Shown in pieces: positions 1-10,639 of a stretch of 64,000 bases of DNA (positions are counted from its first letter, which is position 1; every line of letters begins with the position of its first letter). The stretch is from Symbiodinium natans. Its lineage: Eukaryota > Sar > Dinophyceae > Suessiales > Symbiodiniaceae. The notes beneath the pieces were generated by a model, which did no database searches, was not told the DNA's origin, and saw only the letters and a list, made by a program, of their open reading frames with translations. The DNA lies in assembly GCA_905221605.1 (NCBI GenBank), contig CAJNDS010001101.1, positions 425,001-489,000 of the forward strand, written 5' to 3'. Position numbers and translations under genes: made by a program.

Positions 1-267
1 TGGTTACCTTTGGCCCTCAAAAGGTGTCAAGGCTTGAAAGGCCCTGAACAAGAATGGCAATCATGAGGCACGACCAGCCGTGGCCTTGGGGACCTCATGA
101 ACCCTGAAAGGGTTTATGGTTTTCATATACCTTACTTGGGGATGTAGCAGTAGAGGGCTTATGGGTATATGACCCCAACTTTAAGGGCCCCCCAAGGAAG
201 AAGGAAGGAAACCGCAAACCCGCAAAGGTCAAGACCGGGAATCCTAAACCTAAATCTCCATTGCGAC

Positions 268-329
268 ACCCTAAACCCTAAACCCTAAACCCTAAACCCT
301 AAACCCTAAACCCTAAACCCTAAACCCCC
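268..329. repeat. telomere-type array (CCCTAAA)n
   Basis: Eight or so perfect units. The left window edge itself is not telomeric, so this is interstitial. Confidence 0.9.
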
Positions 330-377
330 CAACCCTAGACCCTAAACGGCCCTAAACCCTAACCGTAAAGTGCTTAC

Positions 378-411
378 ATGGAGCAGTCTCCAGAGCTGCC
401 TTTCGTGGAGG
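378..411 (-). CDS. small unassigned exon
   Basis: Minus strand CTGAG|CC...CTCCAT|GTAAGC, a strong donor, reading LSLHERQLWRLLH. It lies downstream of the oxygenase exons and could be a later exon of that gene, but this is not shown. Confidence 0.4.
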
Positions 412-543
412 CTCAGGGTACATATTAACCCATTTAAAACTGTCCTTATAACCCAATTATAGCCATGTTAGGGCACTTAAAGGGCTTATAAGTGGGTAAT
501 AAGTACAGCCATAACTGGGGTATAAGTACCATGAACCACCAAG
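411..543. mobile_element. hairpin element family B, degenerate copy
   Basis: The internal palindrome and the right end GTACCATGAACCACCAAG are visible; the left end is worn. Further fragments lie at 4,816-4,907, 12,268-12,333, 19,878-19,976, 26,664-26,762, 47,070-47,190 and 56,779-56,848. Confidence 0.55.
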
Positions 544-1776
544 TTAGGACAGTGCCCTGAACCAAGGCACCGGGAATGCCCATCGGCATCTGCGTGATGC
601 CTTATACTTCTCCAACCATCCAAGGAATAAGCAGGTTTAAGGTTTATGGTTTAGGGTTCCAGGTTTAAGGCTTAGACTTTAGGGTTTAGGGTTTTATAAG
701 GTTGAGGCTTCCAGGTTTAAGGTTTGAGGCTTAGAGTTTGGGGTTTAGGGGTTTTTGGGAAGCCCAAGAACCATATCGTGGTAAGGGTACTTTATTTATT
801 TCTTATGCTTTTATTTATTTTTTTTCGGGGGGGGGGGTGCTTTCTGAGGAAACCTTGAACCACAAAAAGGGCAAAGGGTACCACTGGGCTAACAGGCAAG
901 GTGCACAGGGCGGCACTGCAGCAGCACTTCACGACTCAGGGGAAAGATGGTTTCGCCCCCTGCTTCAACATCCTCGGAAATTTCTTTTTTCTCAGGGTTC
1001 AGGGTTCGGATTCAGGGTCCAGGGTTTAGGGTTTAGGGTTTCATACCAGGGTTGGGGCTTAGGGTTTGCAGTTAGAAGTGGAGCATAAACTGGGACATGA
1101 GTCTCCTGTATAGTTAATATCGCACGGGGCCTCCTTAAGGGCCCCTTGGGGTGTTTGCGGGATTGGGGGTTGAGGGTTTTGGGGCTTGAGTTTGTTTTTG
1201 CTTCTGAGGGTGTATGGTGGGCTCTCTAAAGTAGGGTCCCTTTTGGGGTACCATACATAAGAGCGGCCTCCATATAATGAGGACCCCAAAAGAGACCATA
1301 ACTTAGACCCACTTAAGAGTAGACCCTGGAACAAAGTGTATACTTTTTAGGTATAAGTAGCTATACTAGGAACCCAGCACCCAAAAAAGTATTAAATTAA
1401 AGTATAGTACTCCAACACCCAGTAGAGGAGTCGCCATACAAGGATAAGTTTCTTGGTTTTCTGGGCATCATGCGAGGAAATGCTGCCTCAGGATGTGCCT
1501 CGTCTTGCTAGGAACCCGTACACCCTGACACCTTAACACCCCAGCGCCCTAAACCCTAAGACCCTACAACACCCTGCGCCCTAAACGCTAAGACCCTATA
1601 ACACCCAAAACCCTAAACTCGAAACCCTAAACTTAACGTCATGACGCCTTAACTAACACCATCCGCCCTACTGTTTATTTTTTTCAGGGTTGAGCGTCTG
1701 CAAACACTCATGGCGCAATACCGAGAAGAACCCCAATTTGAGCCTTAAACCCGTAAAATGCAAACATGGCAAAACA

Positions 1777-1870
1777 TGTGTGTATATATACATATGGTGT
1801 ATATATATATATATATACATATGTATATGTATGTGTATAATGGTCTCGGGCCCTGGGGCCCTACCCCCCC

Positions 1871-1913
<43 letters not shown>

Positions 1914-1915
1914 AC
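1777..1915. repeat. TA/TG microsatellite followed by poly-C
   Basis: (TA)n and TATG stretches at 1,783-1,836, then about 50 C from 1,864. Explains the proline- and glycine-rich frames here. The tandem CGCGCCGCTTCAGGGCACAA follows at 1,941-1,982. Confidence 0.85.
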
Positions 1916-2044
1916 TCCGCCATGGCTCCCCCCCACCCCCGCGCCGCTTCAGGGCACAACCGCGCCGCTTCAGGGCACAACATGTTCCACCACAGTGTCG
2001 GGGGGCGGGGGGGGGGGGGGAGGAGGATTGGAATCAAGGCAAAA

Positions 2045-2235
2045 ACATGGGCTGAAGAGGAAGGGGGCAAAACATGTTTCGCGCCACAAGGAGGCATAAA
2101 ATCTAGCGAAAGATAGGCTGAAGAGGAAGGGGGGGGGGGTTCCAATGGGGGTTGGGGCACGACATTGTCATATTCGCACCAGGCGCCGACATGCGAATCT
2201 AACCAACAACATGGGCTGCAGAGGAAGGAGTGGGG
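2045..2235. repeat. imperfect repeats of GGGCTGAAGAGGAAGGGGG
   Basis: Three copies (about 2,049, 2,117 and 2,212), the first followed by CAAAACATG. No gene seen. Confidence 0.6.
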
Positions 2236-2325
2236 GGAGCCCTGCACCATATGAGCATATGCTTATATATATATATATATTGTTTTTTGTTTTTTGGTCT
2301 TTGCCTTTCTTGACAACACTATAAC

Positions 2326-2433
2326 CCCTGAGCACAAGAGTCGTTGAGGTAGACAATCAGGGTTGCCGGCCGTGCCAAGCCCACTTCCGGGCCCGAGTCG
2401 TGGTGCATCTCGTAGCGCTCTCCCGGGCGGTAC
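2326..2433 (-). CDS. oxygenase exon 3: iron-binding HxD
   Basis: Acceptor TTTGAAG|G, reading YRPGERYEMHHDSG and then LARPATLIVYLNDSCAQ. H-x-D (or HHD) supplies two Fe(II) ligands. Donor GG|GTTATAG at 2,325. Confidence 0.8.
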
Positions 2434-3738
2434 CTTCAAAATAGGGTTTAGGGTTTAGAGTTTAGGGTTGAGGGTTTAAAGTTTAGGGCTTACGTAATGT
2501 TTAGGGTTTCTTGGGCTTCGGAATTAAAAGCCCTAAAACCGCGAGGGTTTAACACCCTGGGCTGTTGCCTTGGAGTTCCTGGGATGTGTTTACTAGCAAG
2601 ATGAGGGGTTTAGTATATAAGTAGTTACCGACAGGCTCCTATGGTATGTTTTTTTTACAAGGTAGCATATAACTCTCCCCCCCCAAAAAAAACCTTCACA
2701 GGCACTAAGTAGATACGTAGGAGAATCTCAATAAGGGCCCCTTTTGGGGTACTCATCTTTGCCTTCTTGAAGGTCCATGGTACTTACTAACCAATTATAA
2801 CTGTACTTATAACCCTACTAATAATACCCCTAAAGGGCCTTATAGGGGTTATCCCAATTATAAGTAGGGTTATAAGCCCAGTTATAATTGGTCAGTAAGT
2901 ACCATGAACCTTCAAGTTCGGCACCTGGGAACCTGCCTTAATGAAAAAAATGAATGCTAACATGCTAAGGACCTACCCAAAGGCTCCAATGGAGTTCCTT
3001 TTTGGGTTAGTTATAGGGGATTCTAGTATACTACCCCAAAAAGGTACTACATGGGAGCCTTTGGGTAAACTTGTGAAGCAAAGAACCACCGAGCATTATA
3101 GCCAGCTGACTAAGTCCCTCTTGTTTTTTCGGGTGGATGGGGCTTCTTTACAGTCTCTAGGGCCCTAGGGTTTTGGTGTTTAAAGGGCTTCAGGAGTTGG
3201 GCTCAGGAACAGCTACATGTACATATCTCAGGAAATACGCAATCGACATTCCAGGCACACCGAGGTATCTCCTGCTGGGGGGTTTAGGGTTTCCCCTAAA
3301 CCCTAAACCCTAAACCCTACACCCTAAACCCTAAACCCTAATCCCTAACCCTAAACCCTCAACCCTCAACCCTAAGCCTAAACCCTAAATCCAAGGCGCC
3401 GGGCAATCTGTAGCTTCTCACCAGAGTCGGGGGGCATGCGTGCCGCCAGGTGCATGCGCTCCAGCACGTCCTGAAGGGTCGAAGAAGCAGCCTCATCCTC
3501 ACTTTCCAGGTACCTGGGTTTAGGGTTTCGGGTTTGGGATTTGGGGTTGGGGGTTTCGGGGTAGGGTTTAGCAACATAGGGTCACTTCTCTAAGTTCTGG
3601 TCCCTTTGGGGGCTACTATTATAAGGCGGCTCCGAAAATTTAGAGTACCCCAAGAAGGCACCGTAATTGTGAGAACTGGCCTAACATCTCCAGGTCCTTC
3701 CGAGGTGCAAGTGCGTGTTGCCTCGAATCTGGGCATCC
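2326..3738 (-). CDS. prolyl-4-hydroxylase-like 2OG-Fe(II) oxygenase (three exons, 3' part unresolved)
   Basis: Three minus-strand exons (3,738-3,681; 3,513-3,400; 2,433-2,326) join in phase, with split Arg codons at both junctions. The product reads SEGPGDVRYLESEDEAASST, later GEKLQIARYRPGERY, then MHHDSG and ATLIVYLND. This is the order of P4H enzymes, which hydroxylate proline using O2, 2-oxoglutarate and Fe(II): conserved Tyr-x-Pro-Gly before the H-x-D iron ligands, then the YLND strand before GGET. Two inferred donors are GC (GTTAG|GCC and CCCG|GCGCC). The distal His and the 2OG-binding Lys/Arg should lie further downstream and were not identified; nor was the N-terminus. Confidence 0.75.
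2766..2916. mobile_element. hairpin element family B, copy at 2.8 kb
   Basis: About 150 bp with ends CTTGAAGGTCCATGGTACTTA / TAAGTACCATGAACCTTCAAG and imperfect internal palindromes (AACTGTACTTATAACCC). Confidence 0.7.
2975..3066. mobile_element. hairpin element family A, copy 1
   Basis: About 92 bp with terminal inverted repeats ACCCAAAGGCTCC / GGAGCCTTTGGGT and a long self-complementary arm (AGTTCCTTTTTGGG...CCCCAAAAAGGTACT). No coding capacity: a MITE-like element. Confidence 0.75.
3281..3362. repeat. inverted telomere-type junction
   Basis: GGGTTTAGGGTTTC meets CCCTAAACCCTAAACCC at about 3,293, so the strands face each other; then CCCTAAA units follow. Confidence 0.8.
3400..3513 (-). 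CDS. oxygenase exon 2
   Basis: The acceptor is directly at the end of a CCCTAAACCCAG|G tract. The frame reads YLESEDEAASSTLQDVLERM and on to GEKLQIAR. Donor GC at 3,399-3,398. The helix before the iron-binding strand is recognisable. Confidence 0.75.
3681..3738 (-). CDS. oxygenase exon 1 of the visible part
   Basis: Acceptor TTTTCACAG|GG, then MPRFEATRTCTSEGPGDV, GC donor. The leftover AG plus G of the next exon gives Arg, keeping the P4H frame. Confidence 0.6.
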
Positions 3739-5039
3739 CTGTGAAAAGCTTGTCCCGCGTTCGAGGATCTCGCGTCATTAGACACGAAGGCGCTTCTGAA
3801 CCGGCCCGATTGCAAAGCCAATGTCCTCAAATGATCGCACTCTGCCTTGTTGAGGAAGTTGTCCTAACTCTCAGAACAAAGCCCCAACACGAGCTACACC
3901 CAAAAACCCTAAACCTGAACCTCAGTACTTGGGGCTTAGCACCCGGTTGAACACCACAAAGGCGGCTTTTTACGTGCCCAGACTTCTTCACACTCAACTT
4001 CGTCATGACCCCTACAACAAAAACATATACTGGAAGTGTGTCCCCAGTCTCTCTCACAAACACGCGTGGGCTGCTCGAGAGGGGCAGCCATTCCTCCAGG
4101 TTGACGCCAGAGACCAGCTGTAGCAAGCACCAACACCCGGCTAGCTGCATCACTGCGATAGGATTTGCTTAAGATACCCCCCTCCAAAAAAAGTTGAAAG
4201 ATGACAGTGCCTCGAATACCCTGATAAGGAAGAGTCTTTATGTTTTTTTTTTTTTTTTGGGGGGGGCTCTTAAGCAACTAGCAGTGGGATGTCATCAAAA
4301 CGGCTGCGCTGATGTGGCCCTGGCCTGTTGTTGCTTTCGGGTTTAGGCTTTAGGCTTTAGGGTTTAGGGTAGCCGGACAACCAACGAGGTCCATGGAGCA
4401 CTTGTTGACTTGAGGTCTATGACCATTTCTGATGCTACTATCGGAACTAAAACTGCTACTATAGGAAGTGTTTCCATTACAAAGACGCTGACGGATGACG
4501 ACGACCACGACCGCGACTGCAAAGACCACTACAACTGTACGACCATCCACCTACTACTAATTCTACAGCGATTCTCAAAATTGAAAAAAGTATGGCCACA
4601 ACTCAAGCTTCTATCAAAATGGCTGACAACGGTAGGTCCTTCTCTTACTGTTACTCTTGCTCGCTCTGACACTCACTGCTGGTAGCCCTACTCTAAGCCC
4701 AAGAGAAAGCTAGGAATGAACGGGGTACCCTTTTTGGTCTAGGGGCCTTACAAGGGAACCTAAACCCTAAACAAGGGGAATAAGGCCTATTCCCCCATAC
4801 TTTCTAAACCCTAAACCCTCTTATAAGCCCCTCAAGTGCTCTAACATGGTTATCATTGGGTTATAAGTCCAGTCATAATTGGGTAATAAGTATCATGAAC
4901 CTCCAAGTACTCTCATAAATCCTAAGCCCTAAACCCTCAACCCTAAGAAAAGGCACTCTGGGTCCTAGTGCTTCTCCTTAAACCCTAAACCCTAAATCCT
5001 AAACCCTAACCCTCAAACCCTGAAACCTAAACCCGAAAC

Positions 5040-5125
5040 CCTTCTTTGTCAGGGTGGGCATGACTGTGAACCCGATATCCTCGGGTCCTGGCCGCAACCT
5101 GAAGCTCGAGCTCCAGGGCTCTGGC
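5040..5125 (-). CDS. unassigned exon
   Basis: Acceptor ACCTACCAG|G at the end of a telomeric tract, reading ARALELELQVAARTRGYRV, donor GG|GTTTCGG. The plus strand is also open here with plausible signals. Minus is chosen because neighbouring exons are minus. Confidence 0.5.
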
Positions 5126-5559
5126 CTGGTAGGTTTAGGGTTTAGGGTGTTTAGGGTGTTTAGGGTTTAGGGTTCAGGGTTTAGGGTTTCAGACCGACCC
5201 AAGCTGTAGTTTGAGTCTGCGCGTAACTTTGGAAGTGGCTAGGGCGCAAGCACGTACTCTTACTCCCCAAGTCTCCTAGAAAGGTCAAGGGTTTAGGGTT
5301 TAGGGTTTAGGGCTTAGGGCTGAGGGTTTAGGGCTTAGTTAGGGTTTAACGGTACCTTTGTTGAGGGCCAGTGAGGGGCATGGAGAAGCCTAGCAACCCT
5401 CCGGGAGCCGCGCCTTCAAGCTCTGGGCGGAGGCCTAGACCATACAAGCCCTAAACCCTAAAGCCCTAAACTACTATTTGCTTAAGAACCCCAAAAGAAT
5501 TTTTTTAAAAAATAATAATCATCATCAAGTTAACTTTCATAAGGAAGAGTTTTTTCTTT

Positions 5560-5636
5560 CTCTCCCCGTTGTACATGAGGGCTGTGTAGAAGCGAACAAA
5601 GTCCATCTCTGCTGCCGTGTCCAGGGGACTCTCCAC
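5560..5636 (-). CDS. unassigned exon
   Basis: Acceptor GCGGTAG|G, reading VESPLDTAAEMDFVRFYTAL and then MYNGER; the 3' border is unclear. Coding composition is strong; family unknown. Confidence 0.55.
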
Positions 5637-5689
5637 CTACCGCCCACACGTTTTTAGGGGTTTAGGGTTTAGGGTTAAGATGTTGTGGG

Positions 5690-5830
5690 TTTGCACAATC
5701 CTGGCTGATGACTCTCTTACTCTCTGAACAGTAGCTCTTCTTCTGGGTGATCTGACTATTCTCACGGTCGCTTTTCGGTGTCAAAGGCTTCAGAAGCGGA
5801 CTATCCGCGAAATCGTGAGATTTCATTACT
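5690..5830 (-). CDS. unassigned exon or exon pair
   Basis: The minus strand is open throughout (SHDFADSPLLKPLTPKSD..., TQKKSYCSES). It offers two internal exon solutions: TAG|TCCGC...GACC|GTGAGA, and CCCAG|AAG...CAGAGA|GTAAGAG. Either could be used. Confidence 0.4.
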
Positions 5831-5938
5831 CAAGCCCCAAACACTAAAGCCCTTGAACCCTTAACCCCACACCTCCCACCAAAAAAAGGACACCTAAATC
5901 GACCCGAAACCTTACAACCTAAACCCTAAGGCGCTCAC

Positions 5939-5961
5939 AGCTCAACCCAAGCGCGAACCGG
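5939..5961 (-). CDS. 23-nt exon-like island
   Basis: GTGCCAG|CCGG...GAGCT|GTGAGC on the minus strand, reading PVRAWVEL. It has a strong donor and lies between telomeric arrays. Confidence 0.35.
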
Positions 5962-5969
5962 CTGGCACC

Positions 5970-6080
5970 TAAACCCTAAACCCCTAAACCCCTAACCCCC
6001 TAAACCCCTAAACCCCTAAACCCCTAAACCCCTGAACCCCTGAACCCCTAAACCCTAAACCCCTAAACCCTAGATGCTAG
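5970..6080. repeat. array of 8-mer variant CCCCTAAA
   Basis: Dominated by CCCCTAAA rather than CCCTAAA, showing local spread of a variant unit. Confidence 0.85.
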
Positions 6081-6115
6081 ACCCTAAACCCTAAACCCCT
6101 AATGAAACCCCGAAC

Positions 6116-6223
6116 CCTGCGCAAAGGCTCTTTTCTTGGAGCCTGGCTCGCACAAAGCGGAACAAACCGCCAGTCTGTCTGATATAGAAAACGCGGCTGC
6201 GCGGCTGCATCTCTAAGATGTCT
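6116..6223 (-). CDS. unassigned exon
   Basis: Acceptor GAAAACAG|, reading DILEMQPRSRVFYIRQTGGL and then FRFVRARLQEKS, donor GG|GTTCGG. Coding character is clear, domain not recognised. It is a possible upstream part of the oxygenase or of another gene. Confidence 0.55.
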
Positions 6224-6299
6224 CTGTTTTCATGGGGTTTAGGGTGTAGGGTTTAGGGTTTAGGGTTTAAGGTTTAGGGTTTAGGGTTTAGGGTTTCCC

Positions 6300-8100
6300 T
6301 GCTATCCCGCTTTAGAATTACTGTCCCCCTAGGTTCCCCCCTTGTTAAGCAGGCTTAAGTATCCCTAGGTAGCCTTATTTGTGGGGCGAACCTAGGGGGG
6401 GAGGGGGGGCGGTAGTGTAGAGGGGGGGGGGGGGGAGTAGGGGAACTCATGATGTTTGGGAAGCAGATGACCTCCTGGAACCTCCCGCCCTTAAACTCCC
6501 CCAAAAATCTATCTAATGGCTTTAAACCCTAAAGCCTAAAAAAACCTAAAACCCCAAAAACCAAAAACTAAAGACCCTGAAAACCCGAAAAACCCCAAAA
6601 CACCCTTAAACGCATAAAACCTAAAAACCCTAAAACCCTCAAAACCCTTAAAACCCTAAAAACCCTGAAGACCCTAAAAACCCTAAAAACCCCAAAGACC
6701 CAAAAAAACCTAAAAACCCTAAAACCCTAAACCTGAACTCTGAAGGAAGGAAGGCCAGTGTTTTTTACCCAGAGAAATGACCACGCCCATACGGGAATGG
6801 TATTACTAGTTATTCCGACCCATATACTATCCCCCCCCACCCCGCTGACCTCAATAAGGTAAACCCTAAACCCTAAACCCTAAACCCTAAACCCCAAACC
6901 CTAAACCCTAAACCCTCTTTGCCAGGGGCCGGGGGGGTAAGCAAAGTATCAAACACTTTCACCATATTTGGTCGCGCATTCAAGTCTAAGCATCGGGCTT
7001 CGGGTTGAGGGCTGAGGGCTTAGGGCTTAGGGTTTAGGGTTTAGGGTTTAGGGTTTAGGGTATAGGGTCTAGGGTTTAGGGTTTAGGATCATTTGAGACC
7101 CCGACATTGATCCCCGTACATGTGACTGCCCAATTCTCCTTCAAGATGCAGGCCGGCACTGGGCCACCTCTCATGCTTTCGAGACAAGGATACTTGGAGC
7201 CCGTTGAGTTAAGAAGTAGGGTTAGTAAGGTGGGCTATGGGGATTCTAAGAGGGCTTCTAGGGGATACGAAGTAGACTTCCTAAGTCAAAAGAGCTTCCA
7301 AGTTGGCAGGTCATGTGCGATGAGAGTGGCCTTGGCCTTGACCGTATGTCCGGTGCAATGGACCGATGCTCACATCTTTGTTATACTCACCTTAGAACCT
7401 TAATAAAAATAATATTTTTAATCTCCTCTTGGGTTTTATATAAATAAAAATAAAAAATAATTCCCAAGGGGGATATAGTTTGCGGCAGCGGGAGACATGC
7501 ACGCGGGATTCAAACACAAAAGGCCAGCGCACCTCCGAAGACAAGCACGCAACTCTGGAGCCTGCTACCAACTTCGCTGTGGTATGGAGACTGAGTTGAG
7601 TGTGAGCAGTTTCTGGTACCCGAGACTGGAAAGAACACCCCCAAACTCTAAACCCGAAGCTACATGAGAGATCTAGATGACCCTGCTTCTTTCGAAATCA
7701 GCGATGTTACCTTGGAGTTCATGATTGCAATGGCTGCACCTGCTCCGGTAAGTTCACTACCGAAATAGTTCAACAATGATGCTTGCTGGAGTTTATTTAG
7801 GGTTGATAATCAGGCAATCATGATGCTACTTTGATTTGCAGGCAATCATGATGTTAATTTGATTTTGCAATTATAATGGACTCGTTGTTCCTATCTCTAC
7901 ATGAATATGCCCTGTGTGTTCAGGCTGTTTCTTTACGACTTTACGTGATCTTGAACCCATTCTTGCCTTTGCTGCGATAGCAAGTGCCGTTCACTTCAGA
8001 TCAACACCGCCTTGTGCGGCTTGGGGTGTGGGGAGGGGTTCAGGCGAGTTTGAAGCAATGTTTGGGGGTTTAGGGTTTAGGGTTTAGGGCCTAGGGTTTA
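6300..8100. other. repeat-rich stretch without recognised exon
   Basis: Holds a family P element (6,310-6,450), degenerate CCCTAAAAA tracts (6,520-6,740), arrays at 6,860-6,920 and 7,020-7,085, a family L element (7,195-7,302) and unique AT-rich sequence at 7,400-8,060. Confidence 0.5.
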
Positions 8101-8149
8101 GGGTTGAGGGTTTAGGGTTTCAGGGACACAGGGTGGGGCACGAGGATGT

Positions 8150-8640
8150 CTCGATGTGGCTTTGGCAAGCTTGGGCTGAAACCCGAGTCCCTACACTTGC
8201 TCACGCAACTCGCAAGATGGCGGTCCAGCAGCGAGGCAGCCGCACTCGGGTTTAGGGCTTTAGGGCAGCCGGACTCGCAACTTGGGTTTTCGGACCGCTT
8301 GGGCAGGTGCCTGAAGCGGCTGCCTCGTTCTTCCAACTGCCTGGACCTAGGCCACGTCGCGATGCTTTCTTTATGTGGCTTTCTGGTGACCCTCTTCTTG
8401 TCGAAGACCGAAGGTGATGAAATCCGGTTGCAGCGCAGGCTGCGCACCCCCGAAGCACTCCTGGCGGCGCACACCCACCTCCACCACGGGAGAACCTGGG
8501 TTCTTCGCCACACTGAGCAGTTAAATGTTCAGCTTCTGTACATGTAATCGGTCTGTGGATTGATCAGCAGGCCTGATATCCTTGGGCGCCATTGGCAATG
8601 CTCTTTCGTGTCTGTCTATACATGTCTTCATCTACATCTA
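8150..8640. repeat. dispersed repeat J, copy at 8 kb
   Basis: Shares the AGCGAGGCAGCCGCA and TTCTTCGCCACACTGAGCAG landmarks with the 11-kb copy. Truncated where a TG microsatellite starts. Confidence 0.55.
8440..8560 (-). pseudogene. MGC ORF family, copy 3, broken
   Basis: The minus strand keeps RLHVQKL and SVAKNPGSPVVEVGVRRQEC, but a TAA stop separates them where the 11-kb copy has TAC. The MGC start region is replaced beyond about 8,640 by a TG microsatellite. Confidence 0.4.
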
Positions 8641-8745
8641 CACACATTCGTGCATTCATGCGTGCAACCATGCTGTAGATGTAGGGACAGGAAGCAAGAG
8701 ACTTGATTGACAAGTGTGTGTGTGTGTGTGTGCCAGGCCATGGGC

Positions 8746-8837
8746 ACCCAGAGGCTCCAATGTAGTTCCTGTTTTGGTTAGTTATAGGGGATTCTAGTAT
8801 ACTACCCCAACAAGGAACTACAAAGGAGCCTCTGGGC
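8746..8837. mobile_element. hairpin element family A, copy 2
   Basis: Same termini with an A to G change (CCCAGAGGCTCC...GGAGCCTCTGGG) and the shared centre TTATAGGGGATTCTAGTATA. Confidence 0.7.
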
Positions 8838-8865
8838 AATGTAGGCTCACATCCCTGGCTCGACA

Positions 8866-8945
8866 GTTTAAATGCCGACAGGAATGTCGAATTGAGCGTC
8901 GTGGTTGGCCAGGCGGAAGGGTACTTCAACTTGCTTTGCGCCTCT
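8866..8945 (-). repeat. repeat K with conserved YPSxWPTxTLNSTFLSA frame, copy 1
   Basis: GCCGACAGGAATGTCGAATT and the following 60 bp recur at 22,080-22,143. The minus-strand peptide is conserved (KYPSAWPTTTLNSTFLSAF). Confidence 0.4.
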
Positions 8946-9096
8946 AATCCGCTTTATGCGACGGGTTTGTACGCACAACCTGCAATTCAGCCTCATTGTG
9001 TTGCAGGAAGCTTATACTGCCGGCCAGCATCCGGCCAACCATCTCTGCCAGGCTGCGTCGGATCAGGCCCAAACCCGCTCTCAAATACTTCAGCCT

Positions 9097-9188
9097 ACCC
9101 AAAGGCTCCAATGTAGTTCCTTTTTGGGCTAGTTATAGGGGATTCTAGTATACTACCCCAAAAAGGAACTACATAGGAGCCTTTGGGT
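9097..9188. mobile_element. hairpin element family A, copy 3
   Basis: Near-identical to copy 1, with intact inverted ends. Confidence 0.75.
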
Positions 9189-10639
9189 AAACTCTAAGGA
9201 CCAACCTAACCTGTAGTCGGAGTCTACTTAGAACTAGGGGGCGTGGCTAGGGACCAAACACGTGCCTCCACTCCCCAAGTATCCAAGGCTACGGGTTCAC
9301 GACTTAAGGAACATACCTTGAATGATCTAGGGATCCTTAATATGGTTTAGGGTTTAGGGTTCAGGGTTTAGGGCTAGGGTTTAGGGTGATGTAATGTCTT
9401 AGGGGTCTAGAGGGCTCTTTGGGTATTTAGGTGCATGGGTGCAGCCGAAAAACCCTCCGAGTGGTCCCTTCAAGCTCATTGGGAAGGAGGCCTAGACCAT
9501 ATAAACCCCAAACCCTGAACCCCGAACCCTAAACCCCAAACCCCAAACCCAAACCCTAAACCCTAAACTCCAAACCCTGAAGCCTAAACTAAACCAATAA
9601 ATTTGAAACCTATATACCCTCAAGCTTTAGGGTTAGCAGACGTTTAGATGTAAACCCTAAACCCTAAACCTCGGAGTAGGTAACTAACAAGTCTATGCTA
9701 AAGTTCTAAGAGGTCGAGCCAGGACAGGACGACGCTTCGAACTTCGGCGCCTTTAAAGGGGCCCTTTTCGTGCTGTTAACAGGTTCATGATGACACGGGT
9801 GAACAAGAAAGGGGGATTTCTTGGTCATTTAGCACTAACCTGGGAACAACATCCTAACCATTAAGTCCTCGAAACCAGGGTCTTTAAACCTCAGCTTTTG
9901 GTTGGCCCGTTCATTCACCCCTGTCACCCCTTTCACCCTTCACTCGCGACTCCACGAAAAACCTATTAAAATACATTAAATTATAAGGCACGCATGAATC
10001 TAATATGTTTTAATGGGCGTTTTGCCCCCACAGTCGTTCATGAAGGTTTCAACCTTTAGAAATCCAATATTAAAGTACGGGCAAGTTCACGCGCGCCGTA
10101 ATGATTTTAATATTGGCTTTATAAAGAGAGTAAGGGGCCCATATTCAATATACTAAAAGGCGCGCTATTCATTGCCCTTTTAGCACATTGCAGCGTGGGA
10201 CAAGCAGACTATTTGTCGTACTGAATTGCCATACTCCTGCCAAGAACTCATGGACTCTGAAAGTCAAATGGTGGCCTAGTAACCATACTATAATGAGGGT
10301 ACCGTTATTGGGGGGGTTGGCTTCTTTATAAGGCAAGCTTGAACCAAAAACAGGTGCAAACAGGTACCGCTGGGCTACCAAGATCAGCGTCATGAAGGTG
10401 AGCACGGAAAGAAACAGCAGGAGGTCGGCATAAGCCCAGAGAGCTGCAACTCCTTGGCACTGGCCCTTTCCAGAGGAGGCGCCGCCAGCTCAAGCGCGCA
10501 ACCAGTTGCCCTCTCGGCAGCAAGAACAGCTAACGAAAGGTTAAATGGAGTGCCAACCCACCGAGAATTCCCCCGGCACATTGGCACGAATGAATTGCTT
10601 TTGTATTAAGACGGGATGTTCTCGAAGTCTTAGCTCAAA

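Noticed and set aside
1690-2250. Proline- and glycine-rich ORFs on both strands
   Set aside because: Translations of the TA/TG and poly-C tract.
3606-3950. 114-codon plus-strand ORF
   Set aside because: Antisense to the oxygenase exon at 3,681-3,738 and extends into a telomeric tract; no domain.
5040-5131. Plus-strand exon VGMTVNPISSGPGRN with its own splice signals
   Set aside because: The minus strand is equally open with good signals and matches the orientation of neighbouring exons; strand kept as minus with moderate confidence.
7485-7600. tRNA-like GTTTGAATCCCGC motif on the minus strand
   Set aside because: The T-stem halves do not pair and no acceptor or anticodon stem could be drawn.
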